A stretch of 64,000 nucleotides of DNA from Rubrobacter indicoceani (GTDB taxonomy: Bacteria > Actinomycetota > Rubrobacteria > Rubrobacterales > Rubrobacteraceae). The DNA is taken from contig NZ_CP031115.1 in assembly GCF_003568865.1 (NCBI RefSeq), positions 1,178,001 through 1,242,000 of the forward strand, read 5' to 3'. A program made the position numbers and the translations under genes. This document shows, one piece after another, positions 50,867 to 59,742 of this stretch. Under the pieces are notes generated by a model that searched no databases, was not told the DNA's origin, and saw only the letters and a list, made by a program, of their open reading frames with translations. Position 1 is the first letter of the stretch. Every line of letters begins with the position of its first letter.

Positions 50867-52705
50867 ATGGCATATCTCCCGATCGAAGACCACGGCGTAA
50901 TCGGCGATCTCCACACCGCGGCCCTTGTAGGCACGGACGGAACAATAGACTGGCTGTGCCTACCGGCCTTCGACTCGCCCTCGGTCTTCTGCTCCATCCT
51001 CGACGACGAGAAGGGGGGCCATTTCAAACTCCACCCGTCGAACAAGAGCCGCAGCCAGCAGCTTTACCTCCCCGAGACCAACGTCCTTATGACCCGCTTT
51101 CTCTCCAGCGAGGGCGTCGCCGAGGTGCTGGACTTCATGCCCATAATCCACGACGGGGACGAGCCGCACCGCCTAGTCCGAAACGTCCGGGTCGTGCGCG
51201 GGGAGATGTCCCTCGACGTTGAGTGCAGGCCCGCCTTCGACTACGCTCGCCGGCCCCACACCGTTGAACCCTGCACCGGGGGCTTCGCCTTCTTGCCGGA
51301 GAAAGACCGGGACTTCAAAGGCCCGGAAGGCTCCGACGGAAAACCCGGCCGGCCACTCGGCCTTGTTTCGCAGGTTCCGCTCGAAGTTATGGACGGCGGT
51401 GCGGTCGGAGCGACCTTCACCCTCAAAGAAGGCGAGGCGGTTACCTTCGTGCTCTCCGAGCGGCCCGAGGACGAACCGACGCACCTGCTCTCCGAGGCGG
51501 CCTTTCAGAACCTTCTCGACCGGACGGTTCACTACTGGAGAAACTGGGTCTCGCGCTGCACCTACACCGGGCGCTGGCGCGAGACGGTCGTAAGGTCGGC
51601 CCTCGCCCTGAAGCTGATGGTCTACGACCCGACGGGCGCTCTGGTCGCCGCCCCGACGATGGGCCTGCCCGAAGAGGTCGGCGGCGAGAGAAACTGGGAC
51701 TACCGCTACACCTGGCTCCGGGACGCGGCCTTCACCCTCTATGCGCTTATGGCCATAGGCTTCGAGGAGGAGGCCGGGAGGTTCATGGACTGGCTGCGCG
51801 ACCGCTTTCAGGAAGACGAAGACGGCCTGCTTCAGCCGCTCTACGGCCTCGACGGTCGAAAGGAGATCTCCGAATCAGAGCTCTCGCACCTCTCCGGGTA
51901 CCGGGATTCCGCCCCGGTCCGGCTCGGAAACGCCGCCCACGAGCAGGTGCAGCTGGATATCTACGGGGCGGTTATGGACGCTGCGTACTTGTACAACAAG
52001 CACGGCGAACCCCTCGACTACGACCTGTGGCAGAACGTCCGGCGCATACTGGACTGGCTCTGCGATAACTGGCAAAGGCCCGACGACGGCATCTGGGAGG
52101 TGCGCGGTGGTCGGCAGCAGTTCGTCTCATCCAAAGTGATGTGCTGGGTGGCCCTGGAACGCGCGATCCGCATAGCGCGGCAGCGCGGCCTCCCCGCCGG
52201 AGACAGCCGCTGGTTCCGGGTACGCGATGAGATCTACGAAGAGATCATGGAGCGCGGCTGGAACGAGGAGAAACAGGCCTTTGTCCAGCACTACAACTCC
52301 GAAGCCCTGGACGCCTCCATCCTGCTCATGCCGCTCGTGAAGTTCGTCGGCCCGACCGACCCACGCTGGAAGTCGACCCTGAAGGCCATCCAGAAAGAAC
52401 TTGCCCACGATACCCTCGTTGACCGCTACCGTATCGGCGAGGCCGCCACCGACGGCCTCGATGGCGACGAAGGCTCGTTCTCTATCTGCTCTTTCTGGCT
52501 TGTCGAGTGCCTGACCCGCGCCGGAGACGTGGAGGACGCCCGGCTCGCCTTCGACAAGATGCTCTCTTACTCAAACCACCTGGGCCTCTACGCCGAAGAG
52601 ATAGGAAGCTCCGGCGAACACCTCGGAAACTTTCCGCAGGCCTTTACCCACCTCTCGCTTATAAGCGCGGCGATCCATCTCGACCGCGCCCTCGGTTCAC
52701 GATAG
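50867..52705 (+). CDS. Glycoside hydrolase family 15 (glucoamylase/trehalase-like)
   Basis: The 612-residue protein has an N-terminal beta domain (IEDHGVIGDLHTAALVGTDGTIDWL in pieces, FDSPSVF) and an alpha/alpha toroid with GERNWDYRYTWLRDAAF. Catalytic glutamates are E411 in DDGIWEVRGG and the E577/E578 pair in GLYAEEIG. No signal peptide is present, so it works in the cytoplasm, probably on trehalose or maltooligosaccharides, as actinobacterial GH15 trehalases do. A TAGAAT hexamer lies near 50819. The nitrilase follows by 37 bases. Confidence 0.93.
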   Translation: MAYLPIEDHGVIGDLHTAALVGTDGTIDWLCLPAFDSPSVFCSILDDEKGGHFKLHPSNKSRSQQLYLPETNVLMTRFLSSEGVAEVLDFMPIIHDGDEPHRLVRNVRVVRGEMSLDVECRPAFDYARRPHTVEPCTGGFAFLPEKDRDFKGPEGSDGKPGRPLGLVSQVPLEVMDGGAVGATFTLKEGEAVTFVLSERPEDEPTHLLSEAAFQNLLDRTVHYWRNWVSRCTYTGRWRETVVRSALALKLMVYDPTGALVAAPTMGLPEEVGGERNWDYRYTWLRDAAFTLYALMAIGFEEEAGRFMDWLRDRFQEDEDGLLQPLYGLDGRKEISESELSHLSGYRDSAPVRLGNAAHEQVQLDIYGAVMDAAYLYNKHGEPLDYDLWQNVRRILDWLCDNWQRPDDGIWEVRGGRQQFVSSKVMCWVALERAIRIARQRGLPAGDSRWFRVRDEIYEEIMERGWNEEKQAFVQHYNSEALDASILLMPLVKFVGPTDPRWKSTLKAIQKELAHDTLVDRYRIGEAATDGLDGDEGSFSICSFWLVECLTRAGDVEDARLAFDKMLSYSNHLGLYAEEIGSSGEHLGNFPQAFTHLSLISAAIHLDRALGSR

Positions 52706-52742
52706 TGTCGATCAAGCAACACAAAGAAACGGAGTTTGAAAG

Positions 52743-53582
52743 ATGCTTGCAGCCGTCGTACAGATGTCGTCCACGCCGGAGAAATCCGGGAACTTCGAGG
52801 TCGCGGAGAAACTCATCCGCGCCGCAGCGAGCCGGGGGGCGGAGCTAATCTCGTTGCCGGAGCTCTGGAGTTGTCACGGGCGCGACACCGTTTACCGCGA
52901 GAACTCGGAGCCCGTTCCCGGCCCGACCACGGACTTTCTCGCGGGGCTTGCAGAGAAGCTCGGGGTCTACATAATCGGTGGCTCCATTCTGGAGGATGCA
53001 CCCGGGAGCGGGAAGTTGTACAACACCTCGACCGTTCTCTCGCCGGAGGGGGAGCTTGTCGCGGTGTACCGGAAGATCCACCTCTTCGACGTCAAGGCCC
53101 CCGACCGCGAGTATCTGGAGAGTCGGACGATCTCCCCCGGAGACAGAGTCGTCACCGCAGAGACCGGGCCTTTTACGCTCGGCCTCTCGGTCTGCTACGA
53201 CGTTCGCTTCCCGGAGCTGTATCGGCTGCTCGCGGAGCGCGGGGCGGACGTGATGAGCATTCCGGCGGCGTTCACCCTGCAGACGGGCAAGGATCACTGG
53301 GAGCTTCTTCTGCGCGCCCGCGCCGTCGAAAACCAGTCGTTTGTACTCGCCCCGGCGCAGTGGGGGCAGAAGGCCGACGGACGCTGGACCTACGGACGCT
53401 CGATGATCATAGACGGATGGGGGACGGTCCTTGCCGTCTGCCCCGACACCGACGGCTTCGCACTCGCCGACCTCGACCTCGACCGTCTCGGGCGGTTCCG
53501 CAGGGAGTTCCCGTCCCTTGAGAACCGCCGGATCGGCAGAAGCGACGCCCTCTCCGGCTCCGGAGGCTTGCGGAACCTCTGA
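52743..53582 (+). CDS. Nitrilase-superfamily carbon-nitrogen hydrolase (Nit1/Nit2-like)
   Basis: The 279-residue protein has the catalytic triad of the family: E40 in ISLPELW, K111 in VYRKIHLFD and C151 in GLSVCYDVRFPELY. VKAPDREYLESRTISPG and the AAFTLQTGKDHW blocks resemble Nit1/Nit2 omega-amidase or deaminated glutathione amidase. It would hydrolyse an amide such as deaminated glutathione or alpha-ketoglutaramate. It ends 28 bases from the convergent permease gene. Confidence 0.9.
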   Translation: MLAAVVQMSSTPEKSGNFEVAEKLIRAAASRGAELISLPELWSCHGRDTVYRENSEPVPGPTTDFLAGLAEKLGVYIIGGSILEDAPGSGKLYNTSTVLSPEGELVAVYRKIHLFDVKAPDREYLESRTISPGDRVVTAETGPFTLGLSVCYDVRFPELYRLLAERGADVMSIPAAFTLQTGKDHWELLLRARAVENQSFVLAPAQWGQKADGRWTYGRSMIIDGWGTVLAVCPDTDGFALADLDLDRLGRFRREFPSLENRRIGRSDALSGSGGLRNL

Positions 53583-53610
53583 ACCGTCTCTGCTCAGCTT
53601 ACCGAAGACT

Positions 53611-55032
53611 TCAAGGGGAGAAAAGCAGCGCGACCCCGGCCAGGATAAAGATAGAGATCGCGACCGGCGGCAGCGCCCGACGGATAAGCTCGCCCTCGCT
53701 TCCGGTGAGGCCGACCGCCGCCGCAGCGAGGACTATCCGCTGCGGGGCGAGCATGCTCGCGTGGCTTCCGCTGACGTTCTGAACGGCGGCTATCAACCCG
53801 GCCCCATCCCCGAGGTTTCGCGCCGCCTCGGACTGAAACGGCATGAACAGGGCGTTCGAGGCGGCGTTCGAGCCGGTGAGCGCACCCCCGACGCCGCCGA
53901 CAAGCGAGGCCGCCACCGGGTAAAACGCCCCCGACTTGGCGGCGAACCCGGCCAGCACCGCCGCACCACCGCATACCGCGACCACCTGACCCGCCGCAAC
54001 AAAGACAACGATGGAACCCGCCGTCGGGAGCCACTGCGCGACGGTCTTCCTGAGGGCCGCCTCGACATCGTCCGGCCTGAGGCCGAGCAACGCCACCGCA
54101 AAAGCCGAAGTCGCGAAAAGCGGCAACCCCGGACCGGATATGACCCCTGCGATTCGCTCGGGCAACGCGCCGGAGAGCGTCGAGACCGCGATGATCCCGG
54201 CCACTAGAAACCCGTACGGCACCACGGCCCGCACCGGAACCCCGACCTCCCGGAGCCGGACCCGGCGGCGCAAAAGGAAAACCCCGAGCGCGACCGCTCC
54301 TCCGACCGCCCCCGAAAGCTCCGGCGCAACGAACAGGCTCGTTGCAAGCGTCCCAAACCCCGCCGCAAGCCCGAGCATCAGCGCCTCGACGCCGTGCCTG
54401 CGAAGCGCCTCCAGACCACCCGCCAGAAGAAGCGACGCACCGGCGTAGACGGGGAAGAGCGGCAGGTTCAAAAGCGCGCTCAGGTCCGAGAGCCGGGCAA
54501 AGGTCAGCCCCGACAGATCGGCCCCGATCACCGTCCCGACCCCGAGCGCGCCCCACGGAACGGCGCACTGGCTCCACATCGCAAGAACCGCCGCCTTGAT
54601 CGGAGAAAACCCCGCAGCGAGCAGGATCGGGGCGCATATAACCACCGCCACCCCGAAGCCCGTCACCGACTCGAAGAACGCCCCCGCTCCGACCACGACC
54701 GCCACCGCGAGGATAGCCCGCTCCGGCTCGACCGAGCCCAGAAACCGCGATACCGCCCCGACCTGACCATCCCCCGGACCGGACGCGAGCAGCCGATAGA
54801 GAAGCAGCCCCCCGAACAGTACGAACACAACGTCCCACGATGTCCCGACCGAACCGAGAACCGCCGGTAAAACCCCCGAACCAGAGAGCGGCGGCCAGAG
54901 GACCGCCCCTAGAATCGCCGCCGAAAGCGCGGCCAGACCCGTCCGAAACGCCGACCATCCGAAGCCGAGTAGCGCCACCCCCGCTACGAGAAAAGGACTC
55001 CCCGCCACCAGAACCCCCGCCAATTCCACCAT
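53611..55032 (-). CDS. L-lactate permease family transporter (LctP)
   Basis: The 473-residue membrane protein has about thirteen helices and the LctP hallmarks AGAFFESVTGFGVAVV, MWSQCAVPWGALGVGT, LTGSNAASNALFMPFQ and VSGSHASMLAPQRIVLAAA. It probably takes up L-lactate, glycolate or a related hydroxyacid. The ATG is only 20 bases from the divergent XRE-cupin gene. No ribosome site exists; TATAGT ends six bases before the ATG, so the mRNA is likely leaderless. Its frame-shifted GC-rich shadow frame of similar length is not a gene. Confidence 0.88.
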   Translation of the reverse strand: MVELAGVLVAGSPFLVAGVALLGFGWSAFRTGLAALSAAILGAVLWPPLSGSGVLPAVLGSVGTSWDVVFVLFGGLLLYRLLASGPGDGQVGAVSRFLGSVEPERAILAVAVVVGAGAFFESVTGFGVAVVICAPILLAAGFSPIKAAVLAMWSQCAVPWGALGVGTVIGADLSGLTFARLSDLSALLNLPLFPVYAGASLLLAGGLEALRRHGVEALMLGLAAGFGTLATSLFVAPELSGAVGGAVALGVFLLRRRVRLREVGVPVRAVVPYGFLVAGIIAVSTLSGALPERIAGVISGPGLPLFATSAFAVALLGLRPDDVEAALRKTVAQWLPTAGSIVVFVAAGQVVAVCGGAAVLAGFAAKSGAFYPVAASLVGGVGGALTGSNAASNALFMPFQSEAARNLGDGAGLIAAVQNVSGSHASMLAPQRIVLAAAAVGLTGSEGELIRRALPPVAISIFILAGVALLFSP

Positions 55033-55052
55033 GATAGAACTATATCTACTAA
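55033..55052. promoter_or_regulatory. Compact divergent leaderless promoter for lctP and its XRE regulator
   Basis: The 20-base gap holds, on the minus strand, TATAGT (55044-55039) six bases from the lctP ATG and, on the plus strand, TATATC (55041-55046) six bases from the regulator ATG. The two hexamers share 55041-55044. The -35 regions must lie in the opposite coding sequence. TAGA/TCTA arms around the core may be part of an operator. Confidence 0.5.
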
Positions 55053-55607
55053 ATGAGAGAGAAAGGAACAGTTGCCTCGGAGACGCTCGGGAGCCGGGTT
55101 CGGGCCCTGCGGCGGGAGCGGGGGATGACGCTCGAGGGCTTCTCCGAGGCGGCGGGGGTGAGTCGGGCCATGATCTCGAAGGTCGAGCGCGGGGAGAAAA
55201 GCCCGACCGTCTCCGTCGCCGGGCGGCTGGCGGCGGGGCTCGGGGTGAGCGTCGGGCGGCTTCTCGGCGAGGAGGAGCCGGAGCGTCGTCGCGGGGTTGT
55301 GTTGCGTCGGGAGGGTCAGATGGTCATGCGCGACCCGGAGAGCGGCTTCGAGCGACGGTTGCTGTCCGGGGCCGTGGAGTTTGTCGGAGCCGCGCTGCCG
55401 GAGGGGTCTACGACGGGGGAGTTTCCGGCGCGCCGGACGGGGGTGGTCGGATACCTCGCGGTCGAGAGAGGCCGGTTGCTGGCCCTCCTCGGGGAGGAAG
55501 AGCACCTGCTGGAGAGAGGCGATGCCCTGACCTTCAAGGCCGACGTCCCGCACGAGTTCGGGAACATTGGGGTGGGGGAGGCCGTTTACTATCTGGTGAT
55601 CCCTTAA
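55053..55607 (+). CDS. XRE-family regulator with C-terminal cupin domain
   Basis: The 184-residue protein has an N-terminal HTH (LGSRVRALRRERGMTLEGFSEAAGVSRAMISKVERGEKSP in pieces) and a C-terminal cupin (about 105-184: EFPARRTGVVGYLAVERGRL, LERGDALTFKADVPHEFGN). XRE-cupin proteins sense small ligands and often repress or activate adjacent permease genes. Its location 20 bases from lctP and the shared promoter make LctP its likely target. It may also autoregulate. Confidence 0.9.
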   Translation: MREKGTVASETLGSRVRALRRERGMTLEGFSEAAGVSRAMISKVERGEKSPTVSVAGRLAAGLGVSVGRLLGEEEPERRRGVVLRREGQMVMRDPESGFERRLLSGAVEFVGAALPEGSTTGEFPARRTGVVGYLAVERGRLLALLGEEEHLLERGDALTFKADVPHEFGNIGVGEAVYYLVIP

Positions 55608-55639
55608 CGGTTCAGTTCTTCAGGTTCAGTTTTTCGGGT

Positions 55640-55930
55640 TCAGTCTTCGGGACTCTGGCGGGGGTCGAGAAGCCTGCGGTACTGGGTCAGGTAGAAGTCC
55701 AGCCAGCCGGAGCGTCCGTCCCCGGTAAGTTGCGGGGGGCTGGCATCGTTTGCGGACGGCGTGCCGACTTCGGGGAGGCTTACGATGTCGAGGAGAGTGC
55801 GGAGTACCGGACCGGCCAGGACCCCGTCGCAGGCCTCGCAGCGCATCGAGAGCCGTCCGAAAGGGTAGAGGTCTCCACGCTCACAGGACGGGCAGGCGAC
55901 GGGCGGCTGGCTGTTGCGGTTTTCCTGCAT
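55640..55930 (-). CDS. Small zinc-ribbon-like protein
   Basis: The 96-residue protein begins with a four-cysteine ribbon, CPSCERGDLYPFGRLSMRCEAC, CxxC pairs 15-20 residues apart, likely one zinc ion. The rest is helical with LRTLLDIVSLPE and a closing FYLTQYRRLLDPR. I do not know a function. It is 81 bases downstream of the nicotinate phosphoribosyltransferase and could be in the same transcript. Confidence 0.65.
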   Translation of the reverse strand: MQENRNSQPPVACPSCERGDLYPFGRLSMRCEACDGVLAGPVLRTLLDIVSLPEVGTPSANDASPPQLTGDGRSGWLDFYLTQYRRLLDPRQSPED

Positions 55931-56011
55931 GGACGATCCTCCCCGAAAAATGGGCTTCTCCCGATAACATTCGATGGGGATGTTCTCGGACGGGGGAGGT
56001 GGAATCTTAAA

Positions 56012-57172
56012 TCACAGCGAGAAACGCCCCGTCGCAAGCTGTTGGAGGACGCGATCCCGGATGGAGGCCGGGTCGACCGGTTCGGCGGAGATCGGGGCAA
56101 GAAGGTCTTCCGCGCCGTCGGGGTACTTCGAGTCGTCCACCGCGACCACGTGCGAGCCGTCCGAAAGAGCGAACAGGCGTTTCCTGCCGCCGCGTTTGCC
56201 GCGCTTTGAGCGGTCTTCGCCGTTCACTTCGACGACGTCGAGGGAGTAGTCGATCATCGGGGCGTCGGCGATGGCTCCGCCGACCCCGAAGGCGTCGCAG
56301 ACCGGGTCGAGGTGCTGGATGTACTCTACGTCTATGCCGCCCGAGGCGAACATCCTGACGTGTGAGAAGCCCTTCCGGTCGAGTTCCCAGCGAACCTCGC
56401 GCATAAGGTCGAGGAAGTTCCCGCGCCGGTTGCCGGGCGTGTCGAGCCGGATAGACTCGATGGAGTCCGGGATGGCGGTGCAGGCGATGAGCGCGCCGAA
56501 CTTCTCATCGTCGAAGGTGTCTATAAGGATCGTACGCGGAACTTCCGGAGGCATCGTCGCGTCGAACGCCCGGGTCGCTTCTTCCGTCGAGCCGATAAGG
56601 AGGATCAGGGTGTGGGGGATGGTCCCGGTCGAGGGAATACCGAACCGTTCGGTAGCGAGGGCGACGGCGACCCGGTCGCAGCCCCCGATATACGAGGAGC
56701 GTTCGATCATCGGCGCGATCGCCGGGTGCATCCGCCGCGCCCCGAACGAGATTACCGGCTTCTCACCCGCCGCCAGCCGACACCGCGCGGCCCCGGTCGC
56801 GATGCCCGAGGCCTGACACAGAAACCCCAGGATGGCCGTCTCGTGCTCCGCGAATGCTCCGTACGGTCCGGACAGGGTGAGGACGGGTTCGTTGGGGTGG
56901 CAGATGGTCCCCTCCGCGACCGCTTTCACCTCCACTTCGGGGAACTCCTCGGCCAGCGTGGCGACCTCGTCCATCCCGGCCACGACAAACCAGGCGTCCG
57001 GGTCGGAGGTCTTGTAGGCGACTTCGGCATGAACGGGCGTGTTCTCCAGACCCTGCGCCCGCAGAACCTCCATCGTGCGGTGGAAGTACGAATCGGCGAC
57101 CTTCGCCTGTCGGATCTCCTCGTCCGAAGCGGAGTTGAACCGTCTTTTCGGGCCGTCGCTGCCTCTGCTCAT
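56012..57172 (-). CDS. pncB: Nicotinate phosphoribosyltransferase-like protein
   Basis: The 386-residue protein fits the NAPRTase family: KVADSYFHRTMEVL near the start, VAEGTICHPNEPVLTLSGPY, SFGARRMHPAIAPMIERSSYIGGCDRVA (in pieces), GTIPHTL, ILIDTFDDEK, and MFASGGIDVEYIQHL with the phosphate loop. It joins nicotinate to phosphoribosyl pyrophosphate in NAD salvage. GGAGGGG lies about seven bases before ATG 57172. The long frame upstream overlaps the divergent GGT gene and is spurious. It is divergent from GGT. Confidence 0.87.
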   Translation of the reverse strand: MSRGSDGPKRRFNSASDEEIRQAKVADSYFHRTMEVLRAQGLENTPVHAEVAYKTSDPDAWFVVAGMDEVATLAEEFPEVEVKAVAEGTICHPNEPVLTLSGPYGAFAEHETAILGFLCQASGIATGAARCRLAAGEKPVISFGARRMHPAIAPMIERSSYIGGCDRVAVALATERFGIPSTGTIPHTLILLIGSTEEATRAFDATMPPEVPRTILIDTFDDEKFGALIACTAIPDSIESIRLDTPGNRRGNFLDLMREVRWELDRKGFSHVRMFASGGIDVEYIQHLDPVCDAFGVGGAIADAPMIDYSLDVVEVNGEDRSKRGKRGGRKRLFALSDGSHVVAVDDSKYPDGAEDLLAPISAEPVDPASIRDRVLQQLATGRFSL

Positions 57173-57229
57173 ATGCAAACCCCTCCGGATCTTTCGTAAT
57201 TCCCCATCTGCGCGTATGATAGCCAACTT

Positions 57230-58801
57230 ATGGAGACGGAGAAGAGGGTCGGACATACCTTTGCGGCATCCGCCGGAACGCCGTACGCCGCCGAGGCGGC
57301 GGCGGAGGTCTACCGCGCCGGGGGCAACGCTGCCGATGCCGCCGTAGCAGCCGCCGCAGCCGTCAGCGTTACCGAGCCCCTCATGAGCAGCATCGGGGGC
57401 GGCGGCTTCGCGCTCGTCCGCACGCCCTCCGGCGACCCGGAGCTGATCGACTACTTCGACGTGATGCCCGGCAAGGACATGCCCGAAAGCCTTATCGGCG
57501 CGGGGGGCAGACCGCAGACAATCCGCATCAAGCTCGGCGCGGGCGTTGACTCCATAATCGGCGGGCCGTCCGTCGCCGTCCCCGGCTCCGTCAAAGGCTG
57601 GGAGATGCTTCTCGAGCGGCACGGCAGGCTCAGCTTAAAAGAAGTCCTCAAGCCCGCGGCGAGGCTCGCCAGAGACGGCTTTCTGCTCTGCAAAAACTCA
57701 GCCGATTATTTCCTTGTCGCCGACGAAGCGCTGTCGCTGACCGGGGAGACGCGCAGGAACTTCTTTAAATCCACCTCCGAAGGTGAGCGGGTCTACCACG
57801 AAAACGAAGAGATGCGCTTCCCCGACCTTGCGGACACGTTCGACGCCGTCGGAGAAGGCGGCTCGGAGCTTTTTTACAGGGGCGACCTTTCGCGGAGGAT
57901 CACCGCCTACATCCAGGAGATGGGCGGCCTGGTCTCCGAACGCGACATGGCCGAGTACCAACCGACGATCCGCGAGCCGCTCGTCGTCGAGTACGGTTCG
58001 GGCCTGATGTTCACGAACGCGCCGCCGTCCGCCGGGGGGGCGACGCTCGCGCAGATGCTCAAGGTAGTCTCCGACTACGACCTCGACTCGCTGTCGCCGG
58101 AGGAATACGGAAAGATAGTCGGCGGGGCGATGCGCTACGCCCTCAGGGACCGCGAGGTCGAGTACGGCGACGAGGAGCGCAACCTCGAAGTCGCCCGGCG
58201 GCTCACGACCGAGGAGTACGCAAGGGCGCAGCGCAGAAAGATATTCGGCTCGTCGCACACCTCACACCTCTCGTGCGTGGACTCGGACGGGCTGGCGGTC
58301 GCCATAACGGCGAGCATGGGCTACGGCTCCGGCCTCGTCGTGCCGGGCACGGGGATACCGCTCGGGAACACGCTCGGAGAGCCGGAGTTGAACCCGCGCG
58401 GCTTTCACGCGCTCAAGCCGGGCGAGAAGCTTATATCGAGCATGAGCCCGACCGTTGTTTCCTCAGAGAAAGGCGGCCTCATCTGTCTCGGGTCGCCTGG
58501 TGCCACCCGGATACCCTCGGCGATCCTGCAGGCCATCATAAACGTCATAGACTTCGGGATGCCGCTTGAGTCCGCGGTTCTGTTCCCGCGCATCCACTCG
58601 GAGTTCCGTCCCGGCGGAAAGACGCTGTTCGCGTACGAAGCGGGGGCGAGAAAGTCCGAACTGGACGGTTTCGATCAGGTTCTCAACTACGAAGGCCCGA
58701 ACATGTACTTCGGGGGCGTGAACGCCGTGCGCCTGACGCCGGAGGGTACGTTTGAAGCCGCCGCAGACCCGCGCCGGAGCGGGGGTTCGGCCTTTGTCTG
58801 A
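57230..58801 (+). CDS. Gamma-glutamyltransferase, apparently without a signal peptide
   Basis: The 523-residue Ntn-hydrolase precursor has AGGNAADAAVAAAAAVSVTEP, the autoprocessing/nucleophile region SSHTSHLSCVDSDG, and the small-subunit LISSMSPTVV and PGATRIPSAILQ. It hydrolyses or transfers gamma-glutamyl groups, for example from glutathione. No signal peptide precedes the fold, so it may act in the cytoplasm. TATGAT (57215-57220) ends nine bases before the ATG. Its stop overlaps the arginase start by 8 bases. Confidence 0.92.
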   Translation: METEKRVGHTFAASAGTPYAAEAAAEVYRAGGNAADAAVAAAAAVSVTEPLMSSIGGGGFALVRTPSGDPELIDYFDVMPGKDMPESLIGAGGRPQTIRIKLGAGVDSIIGGPSVAVPGSVKGWEMLLERHGRLSLKEVLKPAARLARDGFLLCKNSADYFLVADEALSLTGETRRNFFKSTSEGERVYHENEEMRFPDLADTFDAVGEGGSELFYRGDLSRRITAYIQEMGGLVSERDMAEYQPTIREPLVVEYGSGLMFTNAPPSAGGATLAQMLKVVSDYDLDSLSPEEYGKIVGGAMRYALRDREVEYGDEERNLEVARRLTTEEYARAQRRKIFGSSHTSHLSCVDSDGLAVAITASMGYGSGLVVPGTGIPLGNTLGEPELNPRGFHALKPGEKLISSMSPTVVSSEKGGLICLGSPGATRIPSAILQAIINVIDFGMPLESAVLFPRIHSEFRPGGKTLFAYEAGARKSELDGFDQVLNYEGPNMYFGGVNAVRLTPEGTFEAAADPRRSGGSAFV

Positions 58802-59735
58802 GCCGCTCCCGAGGGAGGACCGCAGGGTCGGGCTACTCGGGGTCCCGATGGATCTCGGGCAGGGACGGCGCGGGGTGGATATGGGGCCGTCGGCGGCCCG
58901 TTACGCGGGTTTCCAGAGCATGCTCGAAGAACTCGGCTTCAGCGTGGAGGACTCGGGGAACGTCGGTGTTCCGCTGCCGGAGCTTGCCGGGTCCGAAGAC
59001 GAACCCCTCTGGCGGCTCGGGGCGGTCCGGGATGTCTGCACGGACGTCTGCGGGCAAGTCCGGGAGACGGTCTCCGGCGGGACGTTCCCGGTCGTGCTGG
59101 GCGGCGACCATTCCATCTCCATCGGGACCGTCTCCGGGGTCGCGGCGGCGAACCGGGTCGCGGGGGAGAAGACCGGGGTGATCTGGCTCGATGCCCACGC
59201 CGATTTCAACACGCCAGAGTCATCCCCGTCCGGCAACATCCACGGGATGCCGCTCGCCACGCTCGCCGGACGCGGCCACCCGGAGCTTGTGGACATCGGC
59301 GGTGAAGGGGCGAGCATCCGGGCGGAGGACGTTGTTCTGATCGGCCTCAGAAGCGTCGATCTGCAGGAGCAGCGCCTCCTGACCGAAGCCGGAGCCACCG
59401 CCTACACGATGAAGGAGATAGACGCTTACGGCATCGCCCGCGTCGTCAGAAAAGCGATAGAAAACCTCTCGCACCTCGACCGGGTCCACCTCTCCTTTGA
59501 CCTCGACGCTCTAGACCCGGAGACGGCCCCCGGTGTCGGGACGCCCGTTCGCGGCGGTCTCACCTACCGCGAAGCGCACCTCGTCATGGAGATGCTCAAC
59601 GAGTCGAACATCGTAACCTCGCTGGACGTGGTGGAGATCAACCCGATACTGGACGCAAAGAACACCACCGCAGAGCTGGCCGTCGAACTCGTTGCAAGCC
59701 TGATGGGACGGAGGATCATCGCCCTTCCGAGGTAG
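58794..59735 (+). CDS. Arginase-family ureohydrolase
   Basis: The 313-residue protein has all Mn-binding blocks: VLGGDHSISIG, WLDAHADFNTPESSPSGNIHGMP and LSFDLDALDPETAPG. The SGNIHGMPLA loop favours true arginase over agmatinase. It would cleave arginine to ornithine and urea. TTG 58794 starts within the GGT stop, so the two are co-translated; a TTG at 58752 in the same frame is less likely. The pairing suggests nitrogen turnover from gamma-glutamyl and arginine pools. It converges on trkH seven bases later. Confidence 0.91.
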   Translation: MSEPLPREDRRVGLLGVPMDLGQGRRGVDMGPSAARYAGFQSMLEELGFSVEDSGNVGVPLPELAGSEDEPLWRLGAVRDVCTDVCGQVRETVSGGTFPVVLGGDHSISIGTVSGVAAANRVAGEKTGVIWLDAHADFNTPESSPSGNIHGMPLATLAGRGHPELVDIGGEGASIRAEDVVLIGLRSVDLQEQRLLTEAGATAYTMKEIDAYGIARVVRKAIENLSHLDRVHLSFDLDALDPETAPGVGTPVRGGLTYREAHLVMEMLNESNIVTSLDVVEINPILDAKNTTAELAVELVASLMGRRIIALPR

Positions 59736-59742
59736 CGAGAGG

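Noticed and set aside
53594-54958. 454-codon frame in the same direction as lctP
   Set aside because: It is a Gly/Arg-rich shifted frame. The LctP frame holds all family motifs and membrane periodicity.
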